From Pseudomonas sp. SCB32 (GTDB taxonomy: Bacteria > Pseudomonadota > Gammaproteobacteria > Pseudomonadales > Pseudomonadaceae): 64,000 nucleotides of DNA. The position numbers and the translations under genes were made by a program. Shown one piece after another: positions 27,087-36,286 of the stretch. Under the pieces are notes generated by a model, which was not told the DNA's origin, made no database searches, and saw nothing but the letters and a program-made list of their open reading frames with translations. Location: contig NZ_CP045118.1 in NCBI RefSeq assembly GCF_009189165.1, forward strand, positions 2,480,001 through 2,544,000. Reading direction: 5' to 3'. The stretch's first letter is position 1. Every line of letters begins with the position of its first letter.

Positions 27087-28346
27087 ATGACTTCCCCCAG
27101 TGAATTCCCCCTGAGCGCGACGCCCAGGGAAGGGCGCAAAGGCCTGCTGCCCATCGCCATGGTCCTGTTCAGCTTCACCTTCTTCACCGGCACCATGTTC
27201 GCCGGCGGCAAGATCGGCATGGCCTTCGACTTCGTCGACATGCTCTGGGTTGCCTTCATCGGCAACGTGCTGCTCGCCGTCTACGCTGCCGCCCTGGGCC
27301 TGATCGCCTCGCGCAGCGGCCTGAACACCGTGCTGATGGGCCGCTTCTGCTTCGGCGAGCGCGGCAGCAAGCTGTCCGACTTCCTCCTTGGCTTCGCAGA
27401 ACTGGGCTGGTACGCCTGGGGCACCGCCACCGTGGCCATCGTGCTGGTGAAGATGCTGGCCCTGCCGGAGTGGCTGAACATCCCGCTGATGGTGGTGTTC
27501 GGCCTGCTGTTCTCGATCACCGCGATCATCGGCTTCAAGGGCCTGGACATCATGTCCCGCGTGTCGGTGCCGCTGATGTTCATCCTGCTGGTGGCGTCCA
27601 TGGTCATCGCCACCAACCACGCCGGTGGCTGGAGCGGCCTGCTGGCGAAGGAACCGAGCCAGACCTTGACCTTCTCCGCCGCCGTGACCATGGTCTTCGG
27701 CACCTTTGCCAGTGGCGCGACCCAGGCCACCAACTGGACCCGCATGGCCCGCAGCGGGCGCATCGCGGTGATCGCCAGCGTGGTCGCCTTCCTCATCGGC
27801 AACGGCCTGATGATCGTCGCCGGCGCCTGGTGCGCCATCGTCTACCAGAACGCCGACATCGTCGAAGTGATGGTGCTGCAGGGCCTGTCCTTCGCCGCGG
27901 TGATCATGCTCTGCCTGAACCTCTGGACCATCCAGGGGCCGACCATCTACAACGTCTCCGCCGCCGCCTGCCACCTGGTGCGCAGCGAGCGCCGCCGCAC
28001 CATGACCCTGGTCGCCGCCGGCATCGGCATCATCCTCGCCATCGGTGGCATGTACGAATGGCTGATCCCGTTCCTGGTGCTGCTGGGCTCGATCATCCCG
28101 CCGCTGGGTGGCGTGATCATGGCCGACTACTGGTACCGCAACCGCGGCGAGTATCCGGCGCTGGTGGGCAGCCACATCCCGGCATTCAACGTGACCGGCC
28201 TCGCGTCCTACGCGGTCGGCGCAGGTCTCGCCTACGCCTCGCCGTGGATCGCGCCGCTGGTGGGCATCGCCGCTTCGGCCGTCTGCTACATCGTCCTCAC
28301 CGAAGTCACCCGCGCCCGCGCGCCGGTGGCCGAGCCGCGCGCTTGA
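27087..28346 (+). CDS. codB: Cytosine permease, NCS1 family
   Basis: 419 residues, the same length as E. coli CodB, with about 12 membrane helices. NCS1 features are seen: SFTFFTGTMFAGGKIGMAF near 28 (substrate/sodium region of helix 1), the helix-6 area VFGTFASGATQATNWTRMAR, and IIPPLGGVIMADYWYRNRGEY near 345, which is close to CodB (AIPPVGGVIIADY). It imports cytosine for the deaminase encoded two genes later. The start is ATG at 27087 with GGAG 8 bases upstream. Confidence 0.93.
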   Translation: MTSPSEFPLSATPREGRKGLLPIAMVLFSFTFFTGTMFAGGKIGMAFDFVDMLWVAFIGNVLLAVYAAALGLIASRSGLNTVLMGRFCFGERGSKLSDFLLGFAELGWYAWGTATVAIVLVKMLALPEWLNIPLMVVFGLLFSITAIIGFKGLDIMSRVSVPLMFILLVASMVIATNHAGGWSGLLAKEPSQTLTFSAAVTMVFGTFASGATQATNWTRMARSGRIAVIASVVAFLIGNGLMIVAGAWCAIVYQNADIVEVMVLQGLSFAAVIMLCLNLWTIQGPTIYNVSAAACHLVRSERRRTMTLVAAGIGIILAIGGMYEWLIPFLVLLGSIIPPLGGVIMADYWYRNRGEYPALVGSHIPAFNVTGLASYAVGAGLAYASPWIAPLVGIAASAVCYIVLTEVTRARAPVAEPRA

Positions 28347-29563
28347 GCCTGAGCGTCGAGGAAATCCTCCGTCTGCCGGGGCTGGAGAGCCTCGCGCTGC
28401 GGGCTGGCGCGCGCAACGTGCATCGCAGCGTGCGCTGGTCCTACGTGGCGGAGAACGTCGGCATCGCCGACTGGGTGATGGGCGGCGAGCTGGTGTTCGT
28501 CACCGGCATCAACCACAGCCGTGACGAAGCCAACCTGCTACAGCTGGTGCGCGAAGGCGTCGCCAGCGGCATCGCCGGCATCGTCATCCTCACCGGCGAC
28601 GAGTTCATCCAGCGCATTCCGCCGTCCGTGGTTCATCTGGCCGAAGCGGAAGGCCTGCCGCTGATCGAGCAGCCCTACGCGCTGAAGATGGTCATCGTCA
28701 CCCACCTGATCGGCACGGCGCTGGTGCAGATGACCCAGGTGAAGACCTCGCGCCGCGACATCCTCGGCCAGCTGCTCAGCGGCGATTACCCGAGCCTGGA
28801 GATCGTTCGCCGCCGCGCCCGGCATCTGGAGCTGCCGCTGGAGACGCCGCGTCGCCTGGTGGCGCTGCGGTTGTCCGGCGTCGACACACTGTTCCAGCAG
28901 CAGGAACCGGAAGAGGCCGAGCGCGTGCTGCAGCTGACCCGCCAGCACCTGCTCGACCATCTGGAGAGCTGGCAGCAGGAGCGCCCCAAGCGCCTGCCGG
29001 TGGTGATCCAGGGCGACCTGTTCGTCCTCCTGCTGGGCGATTCCGGTAGTGCCGAACGCGCCGAACTGCACTCCCTGGCCGCCGAGCTGCAACAGGAACT
29101 GGCGCCGCTGCGGGCCTATCTCGGTTTGTCAGCCCGCGCCGATTCCTGCGCCGAATTCTCCCGCGCGCTGCTCGAAGCCCGCCAGGCGCTGGACGTCGCC
29201 GAAGGCATGCAGGCGCCCGGAGGACTCTGCGACTACCGTGAGCTGGGCGTATTGCGCCTGCTGCGGGCGATCCCCGATCGGGCGGTGGTCGAGCAGTTCA
29301 TGAAGGACACCCTCGGCCCGCTCTCGGAGCCGGGCCGCAAACAGCCGCACCTGCTGATCGAGACGCTCGACGCGCTCGTCCAGGAGAACGGCAACGCGCT
29401 CAAGGCGGCACAGCGCCTGGGCATCCACCGTAACACCCTGAACCAGCGGGTCGCGCGCATCGAGGCCCTGAGCGGCCAGTCCCTGGACGACGCGCAATTC
29501 CGCCTGAATACCTCCGTGGCGCTGCTCATCTGGCGCATGTCCAACGCGCCGCGCCACGAATAG
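28343..29563 (+). CDS. PucR-family transcriptional regulator
   Basis: 406 residues. The N-terminal PucR ligand domain opens SLSVEEILRLPGLESLALRAG, and the C-terminal helix-turn-helix is QENGNALKAAQRLGIHRNTLNQRVARIE near 350-380. The family senses purines and related nitrogen compounds. The start appears to be TTG at 28343, overlapping the permease stop codon (TTGA), since family members begin with this very segment and no ATG or GTG is nearby; translation would then be coupled. Sandwiched between codB and codA, it probably regulates this operon. Confidence 0.88.
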   Translation: MSLSVEEILRLPGLESLALRAGARNVHRSVRWSYVAENVGIADWVMGGELVFVTGINHSRDEANLLQLVREGVASGIAGIVILTGDEFIQRIPPSVVHLAEAEGLPLIEQPYALKMVIVTHLIGTALVQMTQVKTSRRDILGQLLSGDYPSLEIVRRRARHLELPLETPRRLVALRLSGVDTLFQQQEPEEAERVLQLTRQHLLDHLESWQQERPKRLPVVIQGDLFVLLLGDSGSAERAELHSLAAELQQELAPLRAYLGLSARADSCAEFSRALLEARQALDVAEGMQAPGGLCDYRELGVLRLLRAIPDRAVVEQFMKDTLGPLSEPGRKQPHLLIETLDALVQENGNALKAAQRLGIHRNTLNQRVARIEALSGQSLDDAQFRLNTSVALLIWRMSNAPRHE

Positions 29564-29584
29564 CCTGAGAGGAATAACCAGCCC

Positions 29585-30826
29585 ATGAAGATCATCAACG
29601 CCTCGCTGCGCAAGCAGACCGGCCTGTTCACCATCCGCTGCGACGGCGACGTCATCGCCGAAGTCGTGCAGCAAGCCGGTACCGTGGCCGCCAGCGGTGA
29701 CGACATCGACGCCCGTGGCAACCTGGCCATCGCCCCGCTGGTGGAGCCGCACATCCACCTCGACGCCACCCTGACCGCCGGCGAGCCGGAATGGAACATG
29801 AGCGGTACGCTGTTCGAGGGCATCGAGCGCTGGGCCCAGCGCAAGGAAACCATTACGCACGAGGACACCAAGTCCCGCGCCCACACCACCCTCCGCATGC
29901 TGGCCGCCCACGGCATCCAGCACGTGCGCACCCACGTCGACGTGACCGATCCGACCCTGGCCGCGCTCAAGGCCATGGTCGAAGTCCGCGAAGAAGCCCG
30001 GCATCTGGTGAACCTGCAAATCGTTGCCTTCCCGCAGGAGGGCATCGAGTCCTACGAGGGCGGCCGCGAGCTGATGGAAGAGGCGATCCGCCTCGGCGCG
30101 GACGTGGTCGGTGGTATCCCGCACTTCGAAAACACTCGCGAGCAGGGCGTCAGCTCGATCAAGTTCCTCATGGACCTGGCCGAGCGCACCGGTTGCCTGG
30201 TGGACGTGCACTGCGACGAAACCGACGACCCGAACTCGCGCTTCCTCGAAGTGCTCGCCGAGGAAGCCCGCGTGCGGGGCATGGGTGGCCGCGTCACCGC
30301 CAGCCACACCACGGCGATGGGTTCCTACGACAACGCCTACTGCTCCAAGCTGTTCCGCCTGCTCAAGCGTTCGGGCATCAACTTCGTCTCCTGCCCAACC
30401 GAAAGCATCCACCTGCAGGGCCGCTTCGACACCTTCCCGAAACGCCGTGGCGTGACCCGCGTGGCCGAGATCGACCGCGCCGGCATGAACGTCTGCTTCG
30501 GCCAGGATTCGATCAAGGACCCGTGGTACCCGCTGGGCAACGGCAATATCCTGCGCGTGTTGGATGCCGGCCTGCACATCTGCCACATGATGGGCTTCGA
30601 CGACCTGCAGCGCGCGCTGGACCTGGTCACCGACAACAGCGCCCGCGCGCTGAATCTGGGCGCGCGCTACGGCATCGCCGCCGGCCGTCCGGCCAACCTG
30701 CTGGTACTGGGGGTGGAGAGCGATTACGAAGCGGTGCGCCAGCAGACCAAGGCGCTGTACTCGATCCGCAATGGCCGCGTGCTGATGAAGCGCGAGCCGG
30801 AGCAGGTGGAGCTGTTCGAGGGCTGA
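29585..30826 (+). CDS. codA: Cytosine deaminase
   Basis: 413 residues of the amidohydrolase superfamily. Metal ligands and catalytic residues match E. coli CodA as I know it: VEPHIHLDATLTAG near 57 (two histidines), DVHCDETDDP near 210 (His and catalytic Glu), ASHTTAMGSY near 241 (His) and CFGQDSIKDPWYPLGNGN near 309 (Asp). It converts cytosine to uracil and ammonia in the cytosol. A GAGAGGAA site precedes the ATG, 21 bp after the regulator stop. A REP palindrome follows the gene. Confidence 0.95.
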   Translation: MKIINASLRKQTGLFTIRCDGDVIAEVVQQAGTVAASGDDIDARGNLAIAPLVEPHIHLDATLTAGEPEWNMSGTLFEGIERWAQRKETITHEDTKSRAHTTLRMLAAHGIQHVRTHVDVTDPTLAALKAMVEVREEARHLVNLQIVAFPQEGIESYEGGRELMEEAIRLGADVVGGIPHFENTREQGVSSIKFLMDLAERTGCLVDVHCDETDDPNSRFLEVLAEEARVRGMGGRVTASHTTAMGSYDNAYCSKLFRLLKRSGINFVSCPTESIHLQGRFDTFPKRRGVTRVAEIDRAGMNVCFGQDSIKDPWYPLGNGNILRVLDAGLHICHMMGFDDLQRALDLVTDNSARALNLGARYGIAAGRPANLLVLGVESDYEAVRQQTKALYSIRNGRVLMKREPEQVELFEG

Positions 30827-30837
30827 TTTTCTTTTCG

Positions 30838-30918
30838 TAGGAGCGAGCTTGCTCGCGAACGCTCCGACGCCGGCAAGGCCGGCGATCGGGTCGGATCGCG
30901 GACAGAGTTCGCTCCTAC
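30838..30918. repeat. REP-type palindrome pair, large
   Basis: GTAGGAGCGAGCTTGCTCGCG on the left and CGCTCCTAC at the right end, with GCCGGCAAGGCCGGC between; 12 bases after the codA stop. Confidence 0.7.
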
Positions 30919-30954
30919 AGGAGTCGTGCACCAGGACTGGAGTTGCCGCAATTC

Positions 30955-31035
30955 GTAGGATGGGTGGAGCGAAGCGATGCCCATGCTGTCGGTGCACGAT
31001 GTTGATGGGTTTCGCTTCGCTCTACGCCATCCTAC
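30955..31035. repeat. GTAGGATGGG-type palindromic repeat
   Basis: GTAGGATGG at the left pairs with CCATCCTAC at the right, and GAGCGAAGCGA / TCGCTTCGCTC are nested inside. It is a second family, different in sequence from the GTAGGAGCGG elements on each side of it. Confidence 0.7.
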
Positions 31036-31079
31036 AAGGGCACAAAAGACTGTTGCTCCTACGCAGGAGTCTGCTTTTC

Positions 31080-31103
31080 GTAGGAGCGGACTTCGTCCGC
31101 GAT
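31080..31103. repeat. REP half-element
   Basis: GTAGGAGCGGACTTCGTCCG followed by CGAT. The remaining 190 bases up to the helicase gene show nothing recognisable, so the 470-base gap after codA is mostly repeats. Confidence 0.65.
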
Positions 31104-31297
31104 TGACGCCACCCGCTGGCGATCCACCCGGTGCCCGTGTGCCGGGCTCTCCTCCAGACTCAAACCCATGCACCGGATTGCGAATCCGGATCCTCTCGAT
31201 CCCATTGCTGTCTACTGGCATGTCACTGGGCGACCGTTTGCCTGTCGCTGCCCAAAAGCGCTTATGATTCAACGCTGTAACTGATCGGATAGGGCCC

Positions 31298-33262
31298 ATG
31301 GAGTCTGCTGTCGAACGCTACAAACGGCTGCTTGCCGAAGCCCTTGCGCGTTATTTCCCCCGTACCACCGAGTACCTGCGCACCGAGCGTGAAGCGGCGC
31401 GGCCGCAACCCCGTGGGCGCGGCAAGGCCAAAGGCGCGTCCAAGGCGCCCGCCAAGCGCAGTGCCAAGGCAAAGAAAGAGGGTGACAAGCCTGCGCCGAA
31501 GCGCCCGCGAGCACCCGCCGCAGCTGGCATCTACGGCACCGCCAAGGCGCCCGATGAACAGCACGCCCTCGACATGCGCCAGCGCGTGGCCCAGGCGGCC
31601 GCCCACGGTGTGGTGAGCCTGCCGTCGGACGAGCAGTGGGCGATGATCCTCGCGCCCGAACCGCTGGCCCGCATCTTCGCCGGCGCTGGTTCCGGCAAGT
31701 CCACCACGCTGGTATTGCGGGTGGTCTACATGCTCTGCCACCTCGGCATCGACGCCGAGAAGGTAACGGTGATTTCCTTCACCAACGCGTCCTGCGCGCA
31801 GCTGCGCGAGCAACTGGTGAAGGTGCTCGGCTATTGGGGCCATCCGTTCGACGTGGCGCAGGCGCGGCAGTGCGTGCGCACCTTCCACTCGGCCATGGGC
31901 ACCCTGGCCAAGGTGGCGCTGAAGAATCCGCGCTGGTTCGAGCAACTGGACGAGCGCGATCCCGCCAGCGAGCTGGACAACCCCTTGCTCGCAGGCCGCC
32001 TGCGCCCGGCGCAGCAGCGCCTGCTCAAGCAGGTCTACCAGCAGTGCTACGCCGATCAGGCTCCGTTCCGCACGCTGGTCCATCAGCTGCTCGACCTGCC
32101 GGCACCGCCCGAAGCTGGCGAAGACGGTAAGCCGCCGCGCATTGGCAAGGCGCCGCTGGATGCCTTCAAGCTCGCTGGCGAGTTCATTGCATTGCCGCTG
32201 TTCGAGGCGTTCTACGCCCAGTCCGGATTCATCGAGAGCATCGGCCTGCGCATCGACCGGCTACAGCCATCGAGGCTCGGCTGCCCGACTCGCGAGCGCC
32301 AGTTCATCGAAGCACTGCAACTGTTCTGGAGCGCCTTCGACACTGCCTTGCAGGAGCAGGGCCTGCTGACCTTCAACCTGGCCTTCCAGCGCCTCACCGA
32401 CCAGCTCGGCGACGGCAAGCTGCCGGCCGAGGCCCTGGCGCCGTTCCAGCACCTCCTGATCGACGAGTTCCAGGACGTCTCGCCGCAGATCGTGCAATGG
32501 CTGCAAGCGTTGCACCGCGACCTCGCCAGGCGCGGCGAGGTGGTCAGCCTGATGGCCATCGGCGATGACTGGCAATCCATCTACGCCTGGCGCGGCAGTT
32601 CGCCGGAACTGTTCATGGACTTCGACCGGCACTTCCCCAGCAAGGGCCGGCGCAAGAGCCGCGTGCTGCTGCTGGAGACCAACTACCGCAGCATCGACCC
32701 GGTGATCCGCGACGGCGAGCGGGTGCTGGTGGGCGTGGCCAGCAAGCAGGCCAAGACCTGCCGCGCCTTCAAGTCGGCGGAGGCGGGCGACCACGGGGTG
32801 AAGCTGGTGCAGCGCTTCGATGCGCGCAACAACCTGCCGATCCTGCTGGAGGAAATCCGCAAGCAGTGCGAGCACGTTGCTGCACGCGGATCGCGGGAGA
32901 AGACCGCCGTGCTGCTGCTCAGCCGGCGCAATGAAACCCTGCAGACCATCCTCGGCGAGCTGGACCGCAAGTTGCCGGTGAAGGGCATGACCATCCACCG
33001 CGCCAAGGGCCTGCAGGCGGAAGTGGCGATCATCGTCGACGACTGCGCGCCGCCGGAGAAGCACCCGCTGCGCAGCGCGCTTTACGCGGCCTCGGGCTTC
33101 TTCGCCAGCAGCTATGACCAGGCCCAGCAGGATGAGCAACTGCGCCTGGCCTACGTGGCGATCACCCGTGGGGTGAGCCGGGTACTGTGGTTCACCCGCA
33201 AGGCCCAGGGCCCGACGGCGATCCTGGCCATGCGGCGCAGCGTGGAAGCTGCGCCTGCCTGA
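31298..33262 (+). CDS. UvrD/Rep-type superfamily 1 DNA helicase with basic N-terminal extension
   Basis: 654 residues. Residues about 35-78 are a low-complexity Lys/Arg/Ala/Pro stretch. The helicase motifs then follow: Q-type LPSDEQWAMI near 108, Walker A FAGAGSGKST near 127, Ia VISFTNASCAQLREQL, II LLIDEFQDVSPQIVQWL near 387, III IGDDWQSIYAWRGSSPELF near 422, IV LETNYRS, V MTIHRAKGLQAEVAIIVDD near 565 and VI LRLAYVAITRGVSRVLWF near 620. It is shorter than UvrD (about 720), mainly at the C terminus. The role is presumably 3'-5' unwinding in repair or recombination. Only a weak ribosome site precedes the ATG. Convergent with the FKBP gene, 3 bp apart. Confidence 0.9.
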   Translation: MESAVERYKRLLAEALARYFPRTTEYLRTEREAARPQPRGRGKAKGASKAPAKRSAKAKKEGDKPAPKRPRAPAAAGIYGTAKAPDEQHALDMRQRVAQAAAHGVVSLPSDEQWAMILAPEPLARIFAGAGSGKSTTLVLRVVYMLCHLGIDAEKVTVISFTNASCAQLREQLVKVLGYWGHPFDVAQARQCVRTFHSAMGTLAKVALKNPRWFEQLDERDPASELDNPLLAGRLRPAQQRLLKQVYQQCYADQAPFRTLVHQLLDLPAPPEAGEDGKPPRIGKAPLDAFKLAGEFIALPLFEAFYAQSGFIESIGLRIDRLQPSRLGCPTRERQFIEALQLFWSAFDTALQEQGLLTFNLAFQRLTDQLGDGKLPAEALAPFQHLLIDEFQDVSPQIVQWLQALHRDLARRGEVVSLMAIGDDWQSIYAWRGSSPELFMDFDRHFPSKGRRKSRVLLLETNYRSIDPVIRDGERVLVGVASKQAKTCRAFKSAEAGDHGVKLVQRFDARNNLPILLEEIRKQCEHVAARGSREKTAVLLLSRRNETLQTILGELDRKLPVKGMTIHRAKGLQAEVAIIVDDCAPPEKHPLRSALYAASGFFASSYDQAQQDEQLRLAYVAITRGVSRVLWFTRKAQGPTAILAMRRSVEAAPA

Positions 33263-33265
33263 GCA

Positions 33266-33607
33266 TCAGTCGTCGCGGGTGAGGACTTCCAGCAGTTCGA
33301 TCTCGAAGTGCAGGTTGGAATTGGGCTGGATGTGTGCGCCGACCTGGCGCTCGCCGTAGGCCAGGTGCGCGGGCACGAACAGCTTGCGCTTGCCGCCGAC
33401 CTTCATGCCCATGAGACCAATATCCCAGCCCTTGATGACACGACCTGTGCCGATCACGCACTGGAACGCGCGGCCCTTGTCGTAGGACGAATCGAAGACG
33501 GTGCCGTCCTCCAGGGTGCCCTTGTACTGGGTGGTGATCAGGGCGCCCTTGACCACGGCCTTGCCGTCGCCGACGACGATATCTTCGATCTGCAGTTCGC
33601 TGCTCAT
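33266..33607 (-). CDS. FKBP-type peptidyl-prolyl isomerase
   Basis: 113 residues, a single minimal FKBP domain without signal peptide, so cytoplasmic. Typical segments are ITTQYKGTLEDGTVFDSSYDKGRAFQ near 24, VIKGWDIGLMGMKVGGKRKLFVPAHLAYGE near 57-87 (with the conserved Trp in the pocket) and NLHFEIELLEV at the end. Single gene; its stop is 3 bases from that of the convergent helicase. Confidence 0.94.
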   Translation of the reverse strand: MSSELQIEDIVVGDGKAVVKGALITTQYKGTLEDGTVFDSSYDKGRAFQCVIGTGRVIKGWDIGLMGMKVGGKRKLFVPAHLAYGERQVGAHIQPNSNLHFEIELLEVLTRDD

Positions 33608-33706
33608 GGCGTTCTCTCATGATGGGTGGCGGCACGGCGCCGCGAGGGCGTGGGTTTTCGCAGGAAAGCGTGGCAATGGCAAGTCGTACAGGCGCCTCCC
33701 GGTCGA

Positions 33707-34621
33707 TCAATGGGTGGCCATCTCGCCGAGTATCCAGTCGCGGAAGGCCGTTACCCGCGGGTCGTCCGCGCTGGCCTGCGGGTAGACTAGGTTGTAGGCG
33801 TAATTCTCGGCCACTGGCACGCCCAGTTCGAAGGGCTGCACCAGCAGTCCCTGTTCCAGCTCGCGGGTGACCAGGGCGCGGTCGGCTAGCCCGACGGTGC
33901 CGCCTTCCAGCGCCGCCTGCACCACATGGCTGGTGTCGTCGAAGGCGACGCAGCTGCTGGAGTCGAAGTCCTCTACGCCCGCCGCCGCCATCCAGCGTGC
34001 CCAGTCCGGCCAGGGCGCACCCTCGGTTTCGCAATCTACAAAGCACAGGGTGTGGGCCAGCAGGTCCCGTGGCTCGCGCAGGGGTGGCCCTTCCGTCAGC
34101 AGGCTCGGGCAGCACACCGGCACGATCAGCGTATCGAATAGCCGCTCGGCCCGCAGGCCGGGGTAGTGACCGCTGCCGAAGCGAATGGCCAGGTCGACAT
34201 CGTCGACGGCGAAATCCCGCAGCTCGTCGCTGACGTCGAAGCTGAGCTTCAGGCCCGGATGCAGCGCGCGAAACGCCGGCAGGCGTGGCAGCAGCCAGTG
34301 GGTGGCGAAGCGTGCGGTCAGCGAGACGCGCAACTGCTCGGAGCTGCGCGACAAACGCCGGGCGCGCACGGTGGCGCGGCGCAACAGGTCGAGGGATTCC
34401 GTCGCCGCTTCCAGCAGCAGCGCGCCGCCGGGCGTCAGCTGGATGCTGCGGCTGGTGCGGGTGAAGAGGGCGAGGCCGAGCTGGTCTTCCAGCTCCTTGA
34501 TCTGATGGCTGACTGCGGCCGGCGTGAGGCCGACTTCCTCCGCCGCACGGGTGAAGTTCAGGTGGCGGCCGGCGGCCTCGAAGGTGCGCAGGGAGCGGAT
34601 GCCGGGAAAGGAGCGGCTCAT
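33707..34621 (-). CDS. LysR-family regulator (GcvA-like)
   Basis: 304 residues: N-terminal LysR HTH (RSLRTFEAAGRHLNFTRAAEEVGLTPAAVSHQIKELEDQLG, residues 9-49) and a substrate-binding domain from about 95 (LRVSLTARFATHWLLPRLPAFRALHPGLKL, the GcvA/AmpR pattern). It is divergent from a class IV aminotransferase gene with 109 bp between them; TTCACTTGATAATCAA at 34697 lies in that A/T-rich gap. Probably regulates that neighbour. Confidence 0.92.
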   Translation of the reverse strand: MSRSFPGIRSLRTFEAAGRHLNFTRAAEEVGLTPAAVSHQIKELEDQLGLALFTRTSRSIQLTPGGALLLEAATESLDLLRRATVRARRLSRSSEQLRVSLTARFATHWLLPRLPAFRALHPGLKLSFDVSDELRDFAVDDVDLAIRFGSGHYPGLRAERLFDTLIVPVCCPSLLTEGPPLREPRDLLAHTLCFVDCETEGAPWPDWARWMAAAGVEDFDSSSCVAFDDTSHVVQAALEGGTVGLADRALVTRELEQGLLVQPFELGVPVAENYAYNLVYPQASADDPRVTAFRDWILGEMATH

Positions 34622-34730
34622 CGATCTTCAAATCCTATTTGATGATCTGTCGAGAAATACTCGTTTCTCCTGGCTTAGTCAAAACCGGATAGTGAGTTCA
34701 CTTGATAATCAAGCAGAGGAAGCCAGCGCC

Positions 34731-35546
34731 ATGTCAGCCGCCATTCATCCCTACATCACCCAACGCAACACCCGGCCCGCCAGCGCCGATGACCTCGCAC
34801 CCCTGGCCTTCGCCGGCTATGCACACTTCACCGCCATGCAGGTGCGCGACGGCGGCATTCGCGGCCTCGACTTGCACCTGGAACGCCTGTGCAACGCCTC
34901 GCAGCGGCTTTTCGGCCAGAGCCATGCCGACGAGGAGATTCGCGCTGCCCTGCGTGCCGCGCTGGCGCAGGCACCGGCTGACGCGTCGCTGATGGCCACG
35001 GTGTATTCACCGGCGGGCGAGTTCACCGTGGCAGGGCCTGAACACAGACCGGAACTGCTGGTGCGCACCGCGCCGCCTTCCGATGGCCCGCAGGGGCCGC
35101 TCTCGCTGGCCATCGCCAACCACGAGCGGGTGCTGCCGGAGATCAAGCACGTCGGCGAGATCGCCAAGACCTGGTACCTGCGCGAAGCGGTGGCCGCCGG
35201 CTTCGACGATGCGGTGTTCGCCGACCATCGCGGCCGCTTGAGCGAAGGCACCATCTGGAACCTGGCGTTCTGGGACGGCGAGACGGTGATCTGGCCGAAG
35301 GCACGGATGCTCGGCGGCACCACCATGGCCATCCTGCGTCGCCAGTTGGAGCAGCTCGGCGTGCGCCAGTCGGTGCGCTGCATTGATCGCCAGGAATTGC
35401 CGCGCCTGGCCGGCGCCGTGGTAATGAACTCCTGGACGCCAGCGGTGCCGGTCAAGCGCATCGACAGCGTGGATATCCCACCGGCGCCGGCGTTCGTCGA
35501 GCTGCTGCGTAGTGCCTTCGAGGCGGAGCCTCGCGTTCAGCCCTGA
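34731..35546 (+). CDS. Class IV PLP aminotransferase-family protein
   Basis: 271 residues of the branched-chain/D-amino acid aminotransferase fold. HFTAMQVRDGGIRGLDLHLERL near 33 is the N-terminal dimer motif, EIKHVGEIAKTWYLREA near 141 holds the PLP lysine, and DDAVFADHRGRLSEGTIWNLAF near 162 has the conserved Glu that binds the ring nitrogen, followed by GGTTMAILRRQLEQLG. Could be an aminotransferase or an aminodeoxychorismate-lyase-like enzyme acting on another amine. Shine-Dalgarno AGAGGA is about 11 bases upstream. Likely controlled by the divergent LysR gene. Confidence 0.88.
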   Translation: MSAAIHPYITQRNTRPASADDLAPLAFAGYAHFTAMQVRDGGIRGLDLHLERLCNASQRLFGQSHADEEIRAALRAALAQAPADASLMATVYSPAGEFTVAGPEHRPELLVRTAPPSDGPQGPLSLAIANHERVLPEIKHVGEIAKTWYLREAVAAGFDDAVFADHRGRLSEGTIWNLAFWDGETVIWPKARMLGGTTMAILRRQLEQLGVRQSVRCIDRQELPRLAGAVVMNSWTPAVPVKRIDSVDIPPAPAFVELLRSAFEAEPRVQP

Positions 35547-35595
35547 AGATGGGCCTTGAGGCCGCTGGCCTGCGGTCTGTAGCGGCCCGTTGCAC

Positions 35596-36045
35596 TCAGA
35601 CCCAGCGCCGCACCCGCCGGCAATAGGCATCGAAGTTCGCCCCGAACCGGCGTCGCAGGGCCTGTTCTTCAGGCGCGATCTGGAAGCGGTTGATGTACAG
35701 CACGAAGGCAATCACTCCCAGCACGGCGGGCAGGCAGGCGAGGGCGATGCTCCAGGCCAGCAGCACGAGGGCAAACCCCAGGTACATCGGGTTGCGCGTG
35801 TGGCGGTAGATGCCGGCCACCACCAGCGCGGAGGCGGTTTCCGGTTTCATCGGATTGACGGTAGTGCGTGCGCGGCGGAAGGACAGCACGCCGGCCAGGC
35901 ACGCCGCGATGCCGGCCAGCAGCACCAGCAGCGCCAGCCATAGCCGGCCGCCGAACGGGGGCAGCGGGCGGGCCGGAAGCCACATCAGCGTGCCGAGGAG
36001 CACCGCCACCAGGGGCGGGGGAATGCGATGTTCGAGCCAGTTCAT
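35596..36045 (-). CDS. Isoprenylcysteine carboxyl methyltransferase-family membrane protein
   Basis: 149 residues with about four hydrophobic segments and the ICMT/PEMT signature GIYRHTRNPMYLGFALVLLAW near 79, followed by INRFQIAPEEQALRRRFGANFDAYCRRVRRWV at the end, where the EE pair and the Y-C-R motif are typical. Bacterial members probably methylate small lipophilic molecules with S-adenosylmethionine. The ATG at 36045 has GGAGAGG close upstream; earlier in-frame codons look non-coding. Confidence 0.88.
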   Translation of the reverse strand: MNWLEHRIPPPLVAVLLGTLMWLPARPLPPFGGRLWLALLVLLAGIAACLAGVLSFRRARTTVNPMKPETASALVVAGIYRHTRNPMYLGFALVLLAWSIALACLPAVLGVIAFVLYINRFQIAPEEQALRRRFGANFDAYCRRVRRWV

Positions 36046-36119
36046 GGGCCTCTCCCTGCGATACCGTACGGCCACCCTAGCGCGTTGGCGGTGCAGGCGT
36101 AAGGCTTGCCATGGCGCAG

Positions 36120-36146
36120 GGCGTATAACGCTCGACGTTATACGCC
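36120..36146. repeat. GGCGTATAACG hairpin repeat, diverged copy
   Basis: 11-bp perfect stem GGCGTATAACG / CGTTATACGCC with 5-base loop; related to the hairpins at 8404 and 36246. Confidence 0.6.
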
Positions 36147-36245
36147 GTTTGACCATGGTGGCCGAGCACTCTGGGACCGGCCACGGAGCCGGGAATTCAG
36201 CCGTTCTGGGCTTGATCGTGGAGCCGGTAATGAGCGAGGCATATC

Positions 36246-36273
36246 GGCGTACAACCGCGAACGGTTGTACGCC
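36246..36273. repeat. GGCGTACAACC hairpin repeat, copy 2
   Basis: 12-bp stem identical to the one at 8404 but with loop CGAA and the CTACG tail on the right, that is, the inverted orientation. It ends 13 bases before the stop codon of the small membrane-protein gene. Confidence 0.75.
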
Positions 36274-36286
36274 CTACGTTTGCCGG

